From contig JANXCT010000007.1 in NCBI GenBank assembly GCA_025059875.1, forward strand, positions 1 to 64,000: DNA of 64,000 bases, read 5' to 3'. The position numbers were made by a program, and so were the translations under genes. Position 1 is the first letter of the stretch; each line of letters begins with the position of its first letter. The stretch comes from Candidatus Kapaibacterium sp. GTDB taxonomy: Bacteria; Bacteroidota; Ignavibacteria; Kapaibacteriales; HRBIN21. Below, piece by piece: positions 17,208 to 26,687 of this stretch. Below the pieces are notes generated by a model, which had not been told where the DNA came from, did no database searches, and was given only the letters and a program-made list of their open reading frames with translations.

Positions 17208-18445
17208 GGGCCTTGTTCCGATGTCGGCGAGACAGGCTCAAGAGGAGTGAGTGTGGAATGGCGCCACTCGTTGAAGAGCAGTACGGCTACGGCAGTTGTC
17301 GGAACAGCCACCAGTAGCCCGACGAACCCAAAGACGGTGCCGAAGAGGATGAGCGAGAAGATCAGCAACACTGGGTGCACCCCAATCCGGTGTCCCAACA
17401 CTCGCGGCTCCACGATGTAGGCGTTGAGGAAGTGGAGGCCATTGATGACAAGGCTAAACACCAGGAAGTCCCGCAGAAAGTTCGCAGACTGGGCAATCAG
17501 GATAGCGATGGCTCCAGCTCCCATGGTGATGAGGATGCCGAAGTATGGGATCGGGTTGAACAAGCCGCTGAGGAGCCCCAGCATCACTCCGTAGGGGATC
17601 CCCAGCAGCACGTAGAGTGCTCCAGAGACGAGTCCGACGAGGGCAGAGATAGAGATAATCCAGCCGAGGTAGGTCCGTACGATAGGGCTGGCTTTCAGCA
17701 GGACGGCTAACCCTCGTGGAGCTTGCCGCTGCAGGACTTCGACTACCACCGCTCGGAGCTTGGGGAAGTCCTTCAGCAGATAGAACGTCACGATCGGCAG
17801 CAGCAGGAGGTTGACGACGTGCGTCGCGATGCGAGCGAAGCCGGCCAAGGCATCCAGCAGGGCGCTCATGAGGATCTGGAAGCCCTGCTCCAGCCGGGGC
17901 AGGAGGTCGCGCCGGAATACCTCCTGCACAAGCTGCGGTGGGATTCCGTAGCGCTCCAGCGCCTGGAAGAAGCGCCGGCTCTCCAGGTATGTCGTAGCGG
18001 TGGTGTAGAGCGTAGAGAGCTGCCGGACGAGAGTGTCCAACTGGCTGAATACAGTCGGGAAAATGAGGACCGAGAGCGCTGCAACCCCACCCAAGAGCCC
18101 AAGGACGAGTGCCAAGGCACTGAGCCATCGAGGGATGCCGTGGCGTTCCAGCTTAGCGAGGATGGGGTCCAGCAGATAGCCGGCAAGCAGCGCAATCCCA
18201 AAGGGCAGGAGTAGCAGCCCCATGCTCTGGATGAGCCATAGAGCCGACGCCAGCAGGAGGAGCCAGAGCAGATGGCGCGCTAAGGGCGTACTGTGCCGGT
18301 GCGGATAGAGTAGCGCAATCCCAAAGAGGAGCACAACGAATGGCGAGACAGCCAGCTTTGTCAATACCAAAAATCCCGTCAACGCTCCCCCCGCCAGAGC
18401 GAGGATGAGCCACATGTATGGCGGAGTTCGCTCCGAGGGTGGCAT
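17204..18445 (-). CDS. AI-2E family (PerM/TqsA-like) transporter
   Basis: Polytopic membrane protein of 413 residues with the AI-2E transporter pattern: paired N-terminal helices, a cytoplasmic/amphipathic middle (about 140-210), and C-terminal helices containing GIPYGVMLGLLSGLFNPIPYFG, VEPRVLGHRIGVHPVLLIFSLILFG and FGFVGLLVAVP. Members export quorum signals or act as Na+/H+ antiporters, so the substrate is open. It is coupled to deoC downstream and 6 bases after the bacilliredoxin gene. Confidence 0.88.
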   Translation of the reverse strand: MPPSERTPPYMWLILALAGGALTGFLVLTKLAVSPFVVLLFGIALLYPHRHSTPLARHLLWLLLLASALWLIQSMGLLLLPFGIALLAGYLLDPILAKLERHGIPRWLSALALVLGLLGGVAALSVLIFPTVFSQLDTLVRQLSTLYTTATTYLESRRFFQALERYGIPPQLVQEVFRRDLLPRLEQGFQILMSALLDALAGFARIATHVVNLLLLPIVTFYLLKDFPKLRAVVVEVLQRQAPRGLAVLLKASPIVRTYLGWIISISALVGLVSGALYVLLGIPYGVMLGLLSGLFNPIPYFGILITMGAGAIAILIAQSANFLRDFLVFSLVINGLHFLNAYIVEPRVLGHRIGVHPVLLIFSLILFGTVFGFVGLLVAVPTTAVAVLLFNEWRHSTLTPLEPVSPTSEQGP

Positions 18446-18451
18446 AGAGGC

Positions 18452-18877
18452 TTAGGCTTGCTGCGGGACAGTGCAGTACGTCTGGAACCAACCTCGGAGT
18501 ACAGCAGCAACCTCCTCCGGCGATCTACCTTGGATGTCTTCTCGGTGGAGCATTGCAACGAGCTGCCCGTCCCGCAGGAGCGCAAACGAGGGTGAGGAAG
18601 GGGGCTGCCCGATGAAGTACTCGCGCATGCGAGCTGTGGCTTCTCGGTCCTGCCCGGCGAAGACAGTCACTGCATAGTCTGGCCTTGGGGTGTGGCGGAG
18701 TGCCATCGCTGCTGCCGGGCGTGCAATCCCGCCTGAGCAGCCACAGACGGAGTTGACGAACACTAGTGTAACCCCCGGTCGCTGGACGGCTGCGTCTACC
18801 TCTTCCGGTGTTCGGAGCTCCTCAAACCCAAGTTGCCGCACTTCCTGGCGGATGTGCTCAACGAGTAGGTCCCACAT
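18452..18877 (-). CDS. Bacilliredoxin, BrxA/BrxB (YphP) family
   Basis: Thioredoxin-fold protein that removes bacillithiol from S-bacillithiolated proteins. The diagnostic CGC active site (Cys45-Gly-Cys47) sits in FVNSVCGCSGG. The conserved ending RSPEEVAAVLRGWFQTYC is also present. I start at ATG 18877 (MWDLLVEHIRQ), giving 141 residues as usual; the frame open to 19003 runs into the divergent gene. First of a three-gene run with the AI-2E permease and deoC, it implies that the organism makes bacillithiol or a related thiol. Confidence 0.93.
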   Translation of the reverse strand: MWDLLVEHIRQEVRQLGFEELRTPEEVDAAVQRPGVTLVFVNSVCGCSGGIARPAAAMALRHTPRPDYAVTVFAGQDREATARMREYFIGQPPSSPSFALLRDGQLVAMLHREDIQGRSPEEVAAVLRGWFQTYCTVPQQA

Positions 18878-19002
18878 CGTCCACCTCGCGCTGCGTACAA
18901 CCCAACGCAGCGGAGAAGACGATGCCCTTGGCGGCTTCGTGGAACGAGGGCCTACACCGCTAGCGGGAGCCTCTACGTCATTGCGACCGACAAGAGGAAG
19001 CA

Positions 19003-22000
19003 ATGATGGCCAGCTACGAGGCTACCTACCATTTGCTGCAACGCCGATTGCTTCGGACGCACACGAAGGAGCTTTTCCTGAGGACAACCGCTGCGGGCGC
19101 TTGGGCACTGGTGGTGTCAGTTGCAGCGCTGCTGGCGATAGCTGCAGTAGAGGCTGTGCTTATGGCTAGCTCGTCGGTGCGGGCACTGCTCTGGCATGGC
19201 TGGCTAGGGTTCACTGCCTTGCTCTTCGCAGGGGCGGTGCTCTCACAGCTTGTCCCGTGGGTCCGCCAGCATCGGCACAAGGTAGTGGAGGATATGGCGC
19301 TGCGCGTCGGTGCACACTACCCTCACGTGGGGGATATGCTCTGCAACGTGCTGCAGCTCATGGCGAACCTGCAGCAACTTCGGGGGACGTCGCAGGAATT
19401 GGCGATTGCAGCGTTTGAGCGAGTAGCGCGGGAAGTAGAAGCACTGGACTTTGGGGCCATTGTAGACCGCCACCGTAGCCAGCGGGCCCTCTTGGTGCTG
19501 TTCGGGACACTGCTTGGAGCATCCTTGCTGCTCGGAGCAGTGGAGCCGCTCCGAAGCGGATTGTACCGCCTGGCATTGTGGCATCGCTCGTTTGTGCCAC
19601 CCGCACCCTTCACGCTACGAGTAGAGCCGAGCGAGGCGACCGTCCTGCGCGGTGCGCCCGTCACAGTGAAGGTCTACGCCGACGGCACTCCGCCAGCAAC
19701 GGTCCAGCTCCACCTCCTTCCAGAGCAGGGCGGGGAGCGGGTGCAGGAGCTAAGCTCCGAGACTCCGGGCATGTTTGTTGCGGAGCTCGGGCCAGCGTAT
19801 GTGTCCATGCGCTACTACGCAAGCGCCCGCTGGATGGGGGAGGATGTCGTAAGCCCCGTAGGAAGCTTGCGCGTTGTAGAACGGCCGATTCTGCAGAGCC
19901 TTCGGCTGGAGCTCCGTCCGCCGGCCTACACACGGCAGCAGCCTGTGCGGCTAGAGGAGTACGTCTCGGGGATTGCGGTGCCGCGCGGATCGCTCCTTGT
20001 TGTCGTTGCGGAGGCCAACAAGCCACTGCAGCAGGCAGAGCTCCTCTTTGCACGGTCGGAAGGTGGAGATACGGTCCGTGTGCCGCTGACGGTAGCCGGA
20101 ACCCAGGCTCAGGGGAGCTCTGTGGTGGCAGCCAGTGGGAGTTGGGCAGTCGTTGTCCGCGACCGTGACGGCCAGACCAACGAGAGTCCGCTCTGGCACC
20201 GCATCACCGCTCTCGACGACGCCCCACCCCAGATTGCACTCCTCCAGCCTACCAGCGATATTGAGCTGCCGCAGCAGGGGCTCTTGCCGCTCCGTGTCGG
20301 TATCAGCGACGACTACGGTTTCTCGCGGCTCCTCCTCCACTACCGCTTGGCAGCGTCGCGCTATGCTCCGGTGCAGTCGGAGTTTCGCCAGATAGCAATC
20401 CCCTTCGACCCCACGAGCACTCTGCAGGAGGTGCCATATGTTTGGGACTTGAGGCCGTTGAAGCTGTCGCCAGAGGACCGCTACGAGTTCTTCGTGGAGG
20501 TCTGGGACAACGATGCCATCAGCGGGCCAAAGTCGGCGCGGACCCCTATCCTTTCCGTGCAGCTACCTTCGCTGGAGCAGGTCTTGCGGCAGTCGGAGGT
20601 AGCGCAAGAGCGTACGATCCAAGAGCTGCAGAGCACTGTGCAGCAGTTGAATGAGCTTCGCCGTAGGAGCGAGGAGCTGAACCGACAGCTCCGTTCGCCG
20701 TCGGCCCAGCAACCCCAGCAGCGATGGGAGCAACAACGCCGGCTGCAGGAGCTACTGGAGCAGCACCAAAGCTTGCAACAGCGGGTGGAGCAGCTCGCAC
20801 AGCAGTTGGAGGCGATGACGCAGCGACTGGAGCAGGTCCAGGCGCTGTCGCCGGAGACGCTCCAGAAGTATCGCGAGCTCCAGCAGCTCCTCCGCGAAGT
20901 CCGTTCCCCACAACTGCAGCAGCTCATGGAGCGGCTCCAGCAGGCGCTCCAGCAGATGACGCCCGAGCAGCTCCGGCAAGCGTTGCAGAACTTCCGCTTC
21001 AACGAGGAGGAGTTTCGAGCGGCCCTGGAGCGCACACTGCGCCTGCTGAAGCGCCTCCAAGCGGAGCAGAAGCTGGACGCCCTCCGGCGGCGTCTGGAGC
21101 GCCTGGCCGAGCAGCAGGAGCAGCTCCAGCAGGAGACCGAACGGGCACGAGGTCCAGAGCAAGCCCCAGAGCTCCAGCAGCAGCAGGAGGAACTCCGCCG
21201 TCAGTGGCAGCAACTCCAGCAGGAGTGGCAGTCGTTGGAGCAGCTCATGCGGGAAGTGCTACCGGAGGCACCTTCAGAGGCAATCCGCCAGGCGGCTCAG
21301 CACATGCAGGGGGAGCAAACGACTGAGGCTCTGCAGCAGGCCTCCACGCAGCTCCAGCAGGGCCAACTGCGGCAAGCAACGGGGGCACAGCGCCGAGCTG
21401 CTTCCAACATGCGTTCGGCTGCTGCGGCTCTGGATCGCCTCTGGCAGGAGCTGCAGCGGAACCTAACGCGCGAGGTCCAGCGCCAACTGCAGAAGGCGAT
21501 GCTGGATGCCCTGGAGCTGTCTGAACAGCAGGAGCAGTTGCGCGAGCGCACTCAAGGGGTGCCGGCAGGTTCCCAGCGCTTCGCCGAGCTTGCCCGTCGG
21601 CAGCAAGAGCTCCAGCAGGCCACAGCTGCTGTCACGGAGCGTGTCATGGGAGTAGCTCAGCGCTCGTTTGCCGTGACACCGCAGATGGCTCGAGAGTTGG
21701 GACAGGCTCTGCGCTCCATGCAGCGGGCTACGGCGCAGTTAGCCGAGCGCACGCCTGCCGCCGCTCAGGCTCAACAGGAGGCGATGGAGGCGCTCAACCG
21801 CTCTGTGCTGCTACTCCAAGATGCTCTCTCCACTCTCCAGGCCGCCAGTGCTGGTGGAGCCTGTCCGAATCCTGGTGCAGGGCAAGGGGCTGGTGGCATG
21901 GGGTTCCTAGAGCGGCTCCAGCAGTTGGCCCTCCAGCAGCAAGGCATTACGCAGGCGCTCCAGCAGCTCCTCCAAGGTCGGCTGACGATGGAGCAGCAGG

Positions 22001-22440
22001 CGCAGCTGGCCCGGTTGGCAGCCCAACAGGCACAAGTGCAGCAAGCCCTGGAAGAGTTGGCACGCCAGCAGCCTTCTAGCGGACAGCGTCCCTTGGGTGA
22101 CCTGCGACGCTTGGCTGAAGAGATGCGGGAGCTCGTTGAGGAGCTCCGAGGTGGACAGGTAACCCAAGAGACGATACGCCGACAGCACCGGATTCTTTCG
22201 CGCATGCTGGATGCACTGCGGTCCATCTACGAGCGGGACTACGAGCCGCAGCGGGAAGCTCGCCCGGGTCAAGATATCATCCGCCCAAGCCCACCGGAGC
22301 TCCAGCTCTCAGAACCCTCGCGCATAGTCCCAGAGGACGCGCTGCGTCTACTGCGGCAGAGCTACAGCCCGGACTACCAGCGCCTCATAGAGCGCTACTT
22401 TGAGCTCCTGCGCCGTTCGCCTACACTGCAGCTACGCTGA
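19003..22440 (+). CDS. Large membrane-anchored coiled-coil protein, DUF4175 family
   Basis: 1145 residues. Three N-terminal membrane segments (about 30-53, 66-87, 160-180) are followed by a beta-rich, probably periplasmic region (about 190-500). Then comes an extraordinarily Gln/Glu/Arg/Leu-rich coiled coil (about 520-1085) with many LQQ and EQLQ units. It ends in a conserved-looking tail, SPDYQRLIERYFELLRR. This layout matches DUF4175 proteins of Bacteroidota and relatives, whose function is unknown. The start is ATG 19003 or the ATG one codon later. It heads the plus-strand cluster and is divergent from brxA with 125 bases between. Confidence 0.8.
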   Translation: MMASYEATYHLLQRRLLRTHTKELFLRTTAAGAWALVVSVAALLAIAAVEAVLMASSSVRALLWHGWLGFTALLFAGAVLSQLVPWVRQHRHKVVEDMALRVGAHYPHVGDMLCNVLQLMANLQQLRGTSQELAIAAFERVAREVEALDFGAIVDRHRSQRALLVLFGTLLGASLLLGAVEPLRSGLYRLALWHRSFVPPAPFTLRVEPSEATVLRGAPVTVKVYADGTPPATVQLHLLPEQGGERVQELSSETPGMFVAELGPAYVSMRYYASARWMGEDVVSPVGSLRVVERPILQSLRLELRPPAYTRQQPVRLEEYVSGIAVPRGSLLVVVAEANKPLQQAELLFARSEGGDTVRVPLTVAGTQAQGSSVVAASGSWAVVVRDRDGQTNESPLWHRITALDDAPPQIALLQPTSDIELPQQGLLPLRVGISDDYGFSRLLLHYRLAASRYAPVQSEFRQIAIPFDPTSTLQEVPYVWDLRPLKLSPEDRYEFFVEVWDNDAISGPKSARTPILSVQLPSLEQVLRQSEVAQERTIQELQSTVQQLNELRRRSEELNRQLRSPSAQQPQQRWEQQRRLQELLEQHQSLQQRVEQLAQQLEAMTQRLEQVQALSPETLQKYRELQQLLREVRSPQLQQLMERLQQALQQMTPEQLRQALQNFRFNEEEFRAALERTLRLLKRLQAEQKLDALRRRLERLAEQQEQLQQETERARGPEQAPELQQQQEELRRQWQQLQQEWQSLEQLMREVLPEAPSEAIRQAAQHMQGEQTTEALQQASTQLQQGQLRQATGAQRRAASNMRSAAAALDRLWQELQRNLTREVQRQLQKAMLDALELSEQQEQLRERTQGVPAGSQRFAELARRQQELQQATAAVTERVMGVAQRSFAVTPQMARELGQALRSMQRATAQLAERTPAAAQAQQEAMEALNRSVLLLQDALSTLQAASAGGACPNPGAGQGAGGMGFLERLQQLALQQQGITQALQQLLQGRLTMEQQAQLARLAAQQAQVQQALEELARQQPSSGQRPLGDLRRLAEEMRELVEELRGGQVTQETIRRQHRILSRMLDALRSIYERDYEPQREARPGQDIIRPSPPELQLSEPSRIVPEDALRLLRQSYSPDYQRLIERYFELLRRSPTLQLR

Positions 22441-22444
22441 GGCG

Positions 22445-22894
22445 ATGCGGATCTTGGTGCTGTGCACGCACAACGCCCGCCGCTCGCTGATGGCCGAAGC
22501 TCTGCTGCGCTGGTTGGCGCGGGGGCACTGTGAGGTGGTCAGCGCTGGCATAGAGCCTGGGACCGTTGACCCAAACACCCTGACTGTGCTCCGTGAGATA
22601 GGCGTCCCAACGGATGGCCTGCGCTCGAAGTCCGTCGAAGAGTTCCAAGGCCAACACTTCGATGTTGTCCTGACGGTCTGCGATGGGGCTCGGGAGCGTT
22701 GCCCTGTCTTTCCGGGTGCCCCTCGGGTGATGCACTGGAGTCTGCCTGATCCCTCGCTGGCGCAGGGGACGACCGAGGAGGTGTTGGAACAGTTTCGCCG
22801 TGTTCGTGACGAGCTCCTTCGACGGATCCAGCAGGAGCTGTTGCCGCTGCTGGCGCCGGCAGCAGACAGCGCTTCATGCACGTCGCGATCGTGA
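22445..22894 (+). CDS. arsC: Arsenate reductase (thioredoxin-coupled, LMW-phosphatase fold)
   Basis: Reduces arsenate to arsenite. The P-loop CTHNARRS (Cys7-x5-Arg13-Ser) resembles low-molecular-weight phosphatases. The pair Cys79-x6-Cys86 in LTVCDGARERCP, followed by a HWSLPDPS block, matches the shuttle cysteines and HWxxxDP motif of pI258-type ArsC. A tyrosine phosphatase would lack those cysteines. The ATG at 22445 lies 4 bases after the DUF4175 stop. No ArsR, ArsB or Acr3 gene is adjacent. It overlaps the glycosyltransferase start by 19 bases. Confidence 0.85.
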   Translation: MRILVLCTHNARRSLMAEALLRWLARGHCEVVSAGIEPGTVDPNTLTVLREIGVPTDGLRSKSVEEFQGQHFDVVLTVCDGARERCPVFPGAPRVMHWSLPDPSLAQGTTEEVLEQFRRVRDELLRRIQQELLPLLAPAADSASCTSRS

Positions 22895-24051
22895 CATACC
22901 ATTTCTTGCCTCGGCTGGGAGGGGTGGAGGTAGCGGTCCACGAGCTTGCTACAGCGCTCTCGGCACTTGGGCTGGAAGTGAGCGTCGTTGCTCCACAGGC
23001 AGGGCTGGACGGTCGGTTGGCATACCGACTGGTCCCGTTGCCGCCATGGCGTGGCGTGCCGCGGTGGGTCCGCACATATGCGGCGCTGGCGAGCCTGTAC
23101 CGACGTTCCCCATACGCTGTAGTCCACGCGCAGATGCTCTATCCAACGGCCTACGAGGTCGCCCGCTTCTGTCGTTGGAAAGCCATCCCGCTCGTTGTCA
23201 GTCCACAAGGGGCTGACATCCACGTCTACGAGCCACTGGGTTACGGGATGCGGCTTCAAGCACGATTAGAGCGCCGCATTCGCACTGCAGTGCGCCGTGC
23301 AACTGTAGTGACGGTCTCCAGCCGTCTCATGTGCCGCGAGGTAGCGCTCCTCGATCCGGAGGCGGCCGAACGGGCTGTCTATGTGCCGAACGGGACGTGG
23401 ACAGAGCGCTTCCGTGGCTACGATCGTCAAGAGCTGCGGCATCGCTTCGGGGTCCAGCCTGAGGAGACTGTCTTCATCACGGTCAGCCGCAATAGCCCCA
23501 TCAAGGGGCTACCGCTGCTGCTCCGAGCTGCTCAGACCCTAGCGGCGGAGTTTCCGCGTGGATGGCGCCTCTGGGTCCTTGGGGTTGGCACGCAAGAACT
23601 GGCGGGCGAAGTCGCTACGGGACGACTACCGGTGGAGTTCCTCGGACAAGTCCCAATGGAGTACCGCTCCGAAGGGGTGCCGGTCCAGCCCCCTACAGCA
23701 CTCGTGCAACGCCTATTAGCGGCCGACGTCTACGTTGCTCCAGCGTTCAGTGGGGGCTTCGAACTTTCGTGTGCAGATGCCTTTGCTGCGGGGCTGCCGC
23801 TCATCATCTGCCGAGCGAACGGTGCTCAGGACTTGGTGCAGGACTACGGTGCTGGAATCGTCATCCCACCGGCGAACGAAGCTGCACTCGTGGAGGCTCT
23901 CCGCCGGATGCTCCTTCAACAGGAGGAGCGGCAAGCAATGCGCCAGCGGGCGTACGAAGTGGCCCAGCAGTTGGACTGGAAAGCCATAGCAGAGCGATGT
24001 CGCCAACTGTATGAGGATCTTTCTGCTTTGCGTAGGCTGAGACATGGCTGA
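22876..24051 (+). CDS. Glycosyltransferase family 4
   Basis: Transfers a sugar from a nucleotide donor to a glycan or lipid at the cytoplasmic face. It has a GT-B fold: the N-terminal glycine loop LPRLGGVEVAVHELATAL, the central linker PNGTW and SRNSPIKGLPLLLRA, and a C-terminal donor site PAFSGGFELSCADAFAAGLPLI. That site has the spaced glutamates of GT4 enzymes in altered form (GGFELS). The acceptor is unknown. It overlaps arsC and the epimerase gene downstream (8 bases). Confidence 0.87.
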   Translation: MHVAIVTYHFLPRLGGVEVAVHELATALSALGLEVSVVAPQAGLDGRLAYRLVPLPPWRGVPRWVRTYAALASLYRRSPYAVVHAQMLYPTAYEVARFCRWKAIPLVVSPQGADIHVYEPLGYGMRLQARLERRIRTAVRRATVVTVSSRLMCREVALLDPEAAERAVYVPNGTWTERFRGYDRQELRHRFGVQPEETVFITVSRNSPIKGLPLLLRAAQTLAAEFPRGWRLWVLGVGTQELAGEVATGRLPVEFLGQVPMEYRSEGVPVQPPTALVQRLLAADVYVAPAFSGGFELSCADAFAAGLPLIICRANGAQDLVQDYGAGIVIPPANEAALVEALRRMLLQQEERQAMRQRAYEVAQQLDWKAIAERCRQLYEDLSALRRLRHG

Positions 24052-25036
24052 GCGTGTTCTAGTGACAGGAGCTGGGGGCTTCATCGGTAGCCATGTAGTA
24101 GAGCTGCTGGTCCAGGAAGGGTACCGTGTGCGGGCTTTCATACGGTACATCTCCGCTGGGAGTATTGGGAACCTGGCGTGGCTGCCTCCGGAAGTGAGGG
24201 CAGAAGTGGAGATCGTGCGGGGTGACCTACGCGACCCAGACGCCGTCCGACGGGCCTGTCATGGCTGCCCTTTGGTTGTGCACCTAGCTGCTTCTGTAAG
24301 TATCCCGTATTCGTACGTCCACCCGCGCGAGTTCGTGGAGACGAATGTCATCGGTACGCTCAACGTGCTCTCAGCAGTACTTGGGGCAGGGACAGTCGAG
24401 CGTGTCGTGGTGACCTCCACCAGTGAGGTCTTCGGCACAGCGCAGTACGTGCCGATGGACGAAGCACATCCATTGCAGCCGCAGTCCCCGTATGCCGCAA
24501 GCAAAGTCGCTGCTGATAAGCTCGCAGAGAGCTTCCACCGGAGCTACGGCTTGCCGGTGGTCATCCTGCGTCCCTTCAACACTTACGGTCCGCGGCAGAC
24601 ACCACGTGCCGTCGTGCCGACCATCATTCTGCAGGCGCTCCAGCGTGGACGCATCCGCCTGGGTCGGTTGGAACCTCGACGGGACCTGCTCTACGTCGCT
24701 GACACTGCTGCGGCCTTTTTGGTTTGCCTTCGTGCCCCAGCAGAGGCTGTCGTGGGGCAGACCTTCAATGTCGGTACGGGAAACGACATCAGTATCGGCG
24801 AGCTCTGCCAGCGGATCTGCACACTACTTGGCATGCCTGAGCTTCCAATCGAGACGGAGGAACGGCGCTATCGCCCTGAGGAGAGCGAAGTCTACCAGCT
24901 CTGTGCAGACAGCCGGAAAGCGCAACGTGTCTTAGGGTGGCAGCCACAGTACAGCTTAGAGCAGGGCCTGCAGATGACGCTAGCGTGGTTCAGAGAGCAC
25001 CAACATCGCTACGCGCCGGAGGATTACCTGGTGTGA
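24044..25036 (+). CDS. NAD-dependent sugar epimerase/dehydratase
   Basis: Extended short-chain dehydrogenase acting on a nucleotide sugar. NAD motif GAGGFIGSH is at residues 8-16. The catalytic YxxxK is in [13 protein letters not shown], the serine/threonine is in VTSTSEVFG, and [17 protein letters not shown] is typical of the dTDP-glucose dehydratase/UDP-glucose 4-epimerase branch. Length is 330 residues. It pairs with the preceding glycosyltransferase by overlap, so both probably serve one surface glycan. Confidence 0.9.
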   Translation: MAERVLVTGAGGFIGSHVVELLVQEGYRVRAFIRYISAGSIGNLAWLPPEVRAEVEIVRGDLRDPDAVRRACHGCPLVVHLAASVSIPYSYVHPREFVETNVIGTLNVLSAVLGAGTVERVVVTSTSEVFGTAQYVPMDEAHPLQPQSPYAASKVAADKLAESFHRSYGLPVVILRPFNTYGPRQTPRAVVPTIILQALQRGRIRLGRLEPRRDLLYVADTAAAFLVCLRAPAEAVVGQTFNVGTGNDISIGELCQRICTLLGMPELPIETEERRYRPEESEVYQLCADSRKAQRVLGWQPQYSLEQGLQMTLAWFREHQHRYAPEDYLV

Positions 25037-25042
25037 GCCCCA

Positions 25043-26086
25043 ATGATAGACCTCCGCAGCGATACCGTCACGCGGCCGACAGAAGAGATGCGCCGCGTGA
25101 TGGCACAGGCTCCCGTCGGTGACGACGTCTTCGGAGAAGACCCCTCGGTCAATGCCCTCCAGGAGTACGTGGCCGACCTTCTGGGGAAGGAGGCGGCGCT
25201 CTTCGTCCCCAGCGGTGTTATGGGGAATCAAATTGCATTGGCAGTCCACTGCCGCCCGGGGGACGAAGTGATCGTAGAGGCAGCCTCGCACATCTTCACC
25301 TACGAGACAGCAGCGCCAGCCATCATTGCCCGAGTGCAGCTCCACTGTATCCCGTCAGCTTTTGGGCAGATGCCTCTGGAAGCCCTCCAGCAGGCTATCC
25401 GGCCGCCGGAGTACTACTTTCCGCGGACGGCGCTCATATGCTTGGAGAACACACACAACCGGCATGGTGGGACAGTGCTGCCGCTGGACTACGTTCGGGC
25501 CGTGGCGGAATGCGCGCGCCGCCACGGCATAGCCCTCCACTGTGACGGTGCGCGGCTCTGGAATGCTTGCGTCGCAACAGGAATTTCGCCCCGGCAGTAT
25601 GCCGAACCCTTCGATAGCGTGATGGTGAGCTTCTCCAAGGGATTGGGAGCGCCGGTCGGTTCAGCCTTAGTGGGCAGCCGTGATTTCATCGCTGAAGCTC
25701 GGAGGTGGCGGAAGATCTTGGGCGGAGGAATGCGGCAGGCCGGGATATTGGCCGCAGCAGCACTCTATGCCCTGCAACGCCACATCGAGCGCCTACGCGA
25801 AGACCACGAGCACGCCTACCTCTTTGCCCAGTTGCTGGCAGAATCGGGTGTCGTGGAGCTTGAGCTCGAGCGGGTGCAGACCAACATCGTTGTCTTCCGC
25901 TACCCAGCTGGAATTCCATTCGCTGCCTTCGCTGACAGCTGCCGTCGCGAAGGGGTGCTCATCAGCCAGGGAATGCCTGGATTTGCTCGGGCAGTCTTCC
26001 ACTTGCACATCACCCGCCAACAGGCAATCCAAGCGGCTCAGGCCATCATTCGTGCTGTCCGGTCACTTCTGGGAGTGCTGCCGTAG
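25043..26086 (+). CDS. ltaE: Low-specificity L-threonine aldolase
   Basis: PLP enzyme splitting L-threonine or allo-threonine to glycine and acetaldehyde. The family start [12 protein letters not shown] is followed by [27 protein letters not shown] and [10 protein letters not shown]. The PLP lysine is in [13 protein letters not shown], then GGGMRQAGI. Complete at 347 residues. Six bases after the epimerase gene. Confidence 0.94.
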   Translation: MIDLRSDTVTRPTEEMRRVMAQAPVGDDVFGEDPSVNALQEYVADLLGKEAALFVPSGVMGNQIALAVHCRPGDEVIVEAASHIFTYETAAPAIIARVQLHCIPSAFGQMPLEALQQAIRPPEYYFPRTALICLENTHNRHGGTVLPLDYVRAVAECARRHGIALHCDGARLWNACVATGISPRQYAEPFDSVMVSFSKGLGAPVGSALVGSRDFIAEARRWRKILGGGMRQAGILAAAALYALQRHIERLREDHEHAYLFAQLLAESGVVELELERVQTNIVVFRYPAGIPFAAFADSCRREGVLISQGMPGFARAVFHLHITRQQAIQAAQAIIRAVRSLLGVLP

Positions 26087-26207
26087 ATTGGGGACGACAG
26101 GGGATAAAACCCAGAATTTTGCGCGTTGCCAATTCTGTGCGCGGAGAGCTGAGGTCTTTGCAACGGCGTAGAGCTCGTCTCACAGCAATAGCGCAAGGTT
26201 GAGGCCT

Positions 26208-26687
26208 ATGGAACAGCGCCAGGACCGTTGGACCAGTGCTGAGCCGCAGCAGTTCCGCCACCGCCTGTTGGGACGAGTGCATTCGCACGAGGTAGACCGG
26301 CAGGGCATCGTCCACAACGCTGTCTACCTGTACTGGCTGGAGGTGGCACGTGTGGAGTACTTTCGTGCCCTCGGGCTGGCGATAGACCGGCAGACCTTCA
26401 TCACGAAACACCGTTTCGTGGTGGCTCGCATTGAGATCGACTACCGCATGGCGGCGCAGTTTGACGATGAGTACGAGATCCTCAGCCGTGTTGCATACGT
26501 CGGACGGACATCGCTCGGCTTCGAACAGTTGGTCCGCCGCCTGCCTGACCACACGCTCTTGGCACATGCCCGGACAGTGATGGTGCACCTAAATCCCGCA
26601 ACACACAAGCCGGAGCGCATACAGGACGCCTACCGGACGCTCATCCGGCAGTACGAAGGAGAGACTGTGCACATCGAGGCCGCATGA
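26208..26687 (+). CDS. Acyl-CoA thioesterase, YbgC/4-hydroxybenzoyl-CoA thioesterase type
   Basis: Hotdog-fold hydrolase of acyl-CoA. The active-site segment VDRQGIVHNAVYLYWLEVAR carries the catalytic Asp and the HNAxYLxWxE pattern of the 4HBT family. RFVVARIEIDYRMAAQFDDE and the later LAHARTVMVHLN complete the fold. I prefer ATG 26208; an upstream TTG at 26199 adds three residues. A near-match promoter element GAATTTTG is at 26114-26121. Its stop overlaps the GH3 gene by 4 bases. Confidence 0.87.
   Translation: MEQRQDRWTSAEPQQFRHRLLGRVHSHEVDRQGIVHNAVYLYWLEVARVEYFRALGLAIDRQTFITKHRFVVARIEIDYRMAAQFDDEYEILSRVAYVGRTSLGFEQLVRRLPDHTLLAHARTVMVHLNPATHKPERIQDAYRTLIRQYEGETVHIEAA

Noticed and set aside
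20724-21326. Ala/Gly/Pro-rich 200-codon frame inside the DUF4175 gene
   Set aside because: It is a frame shadow created by CAG/GAG-type repeats in the coiled coil.
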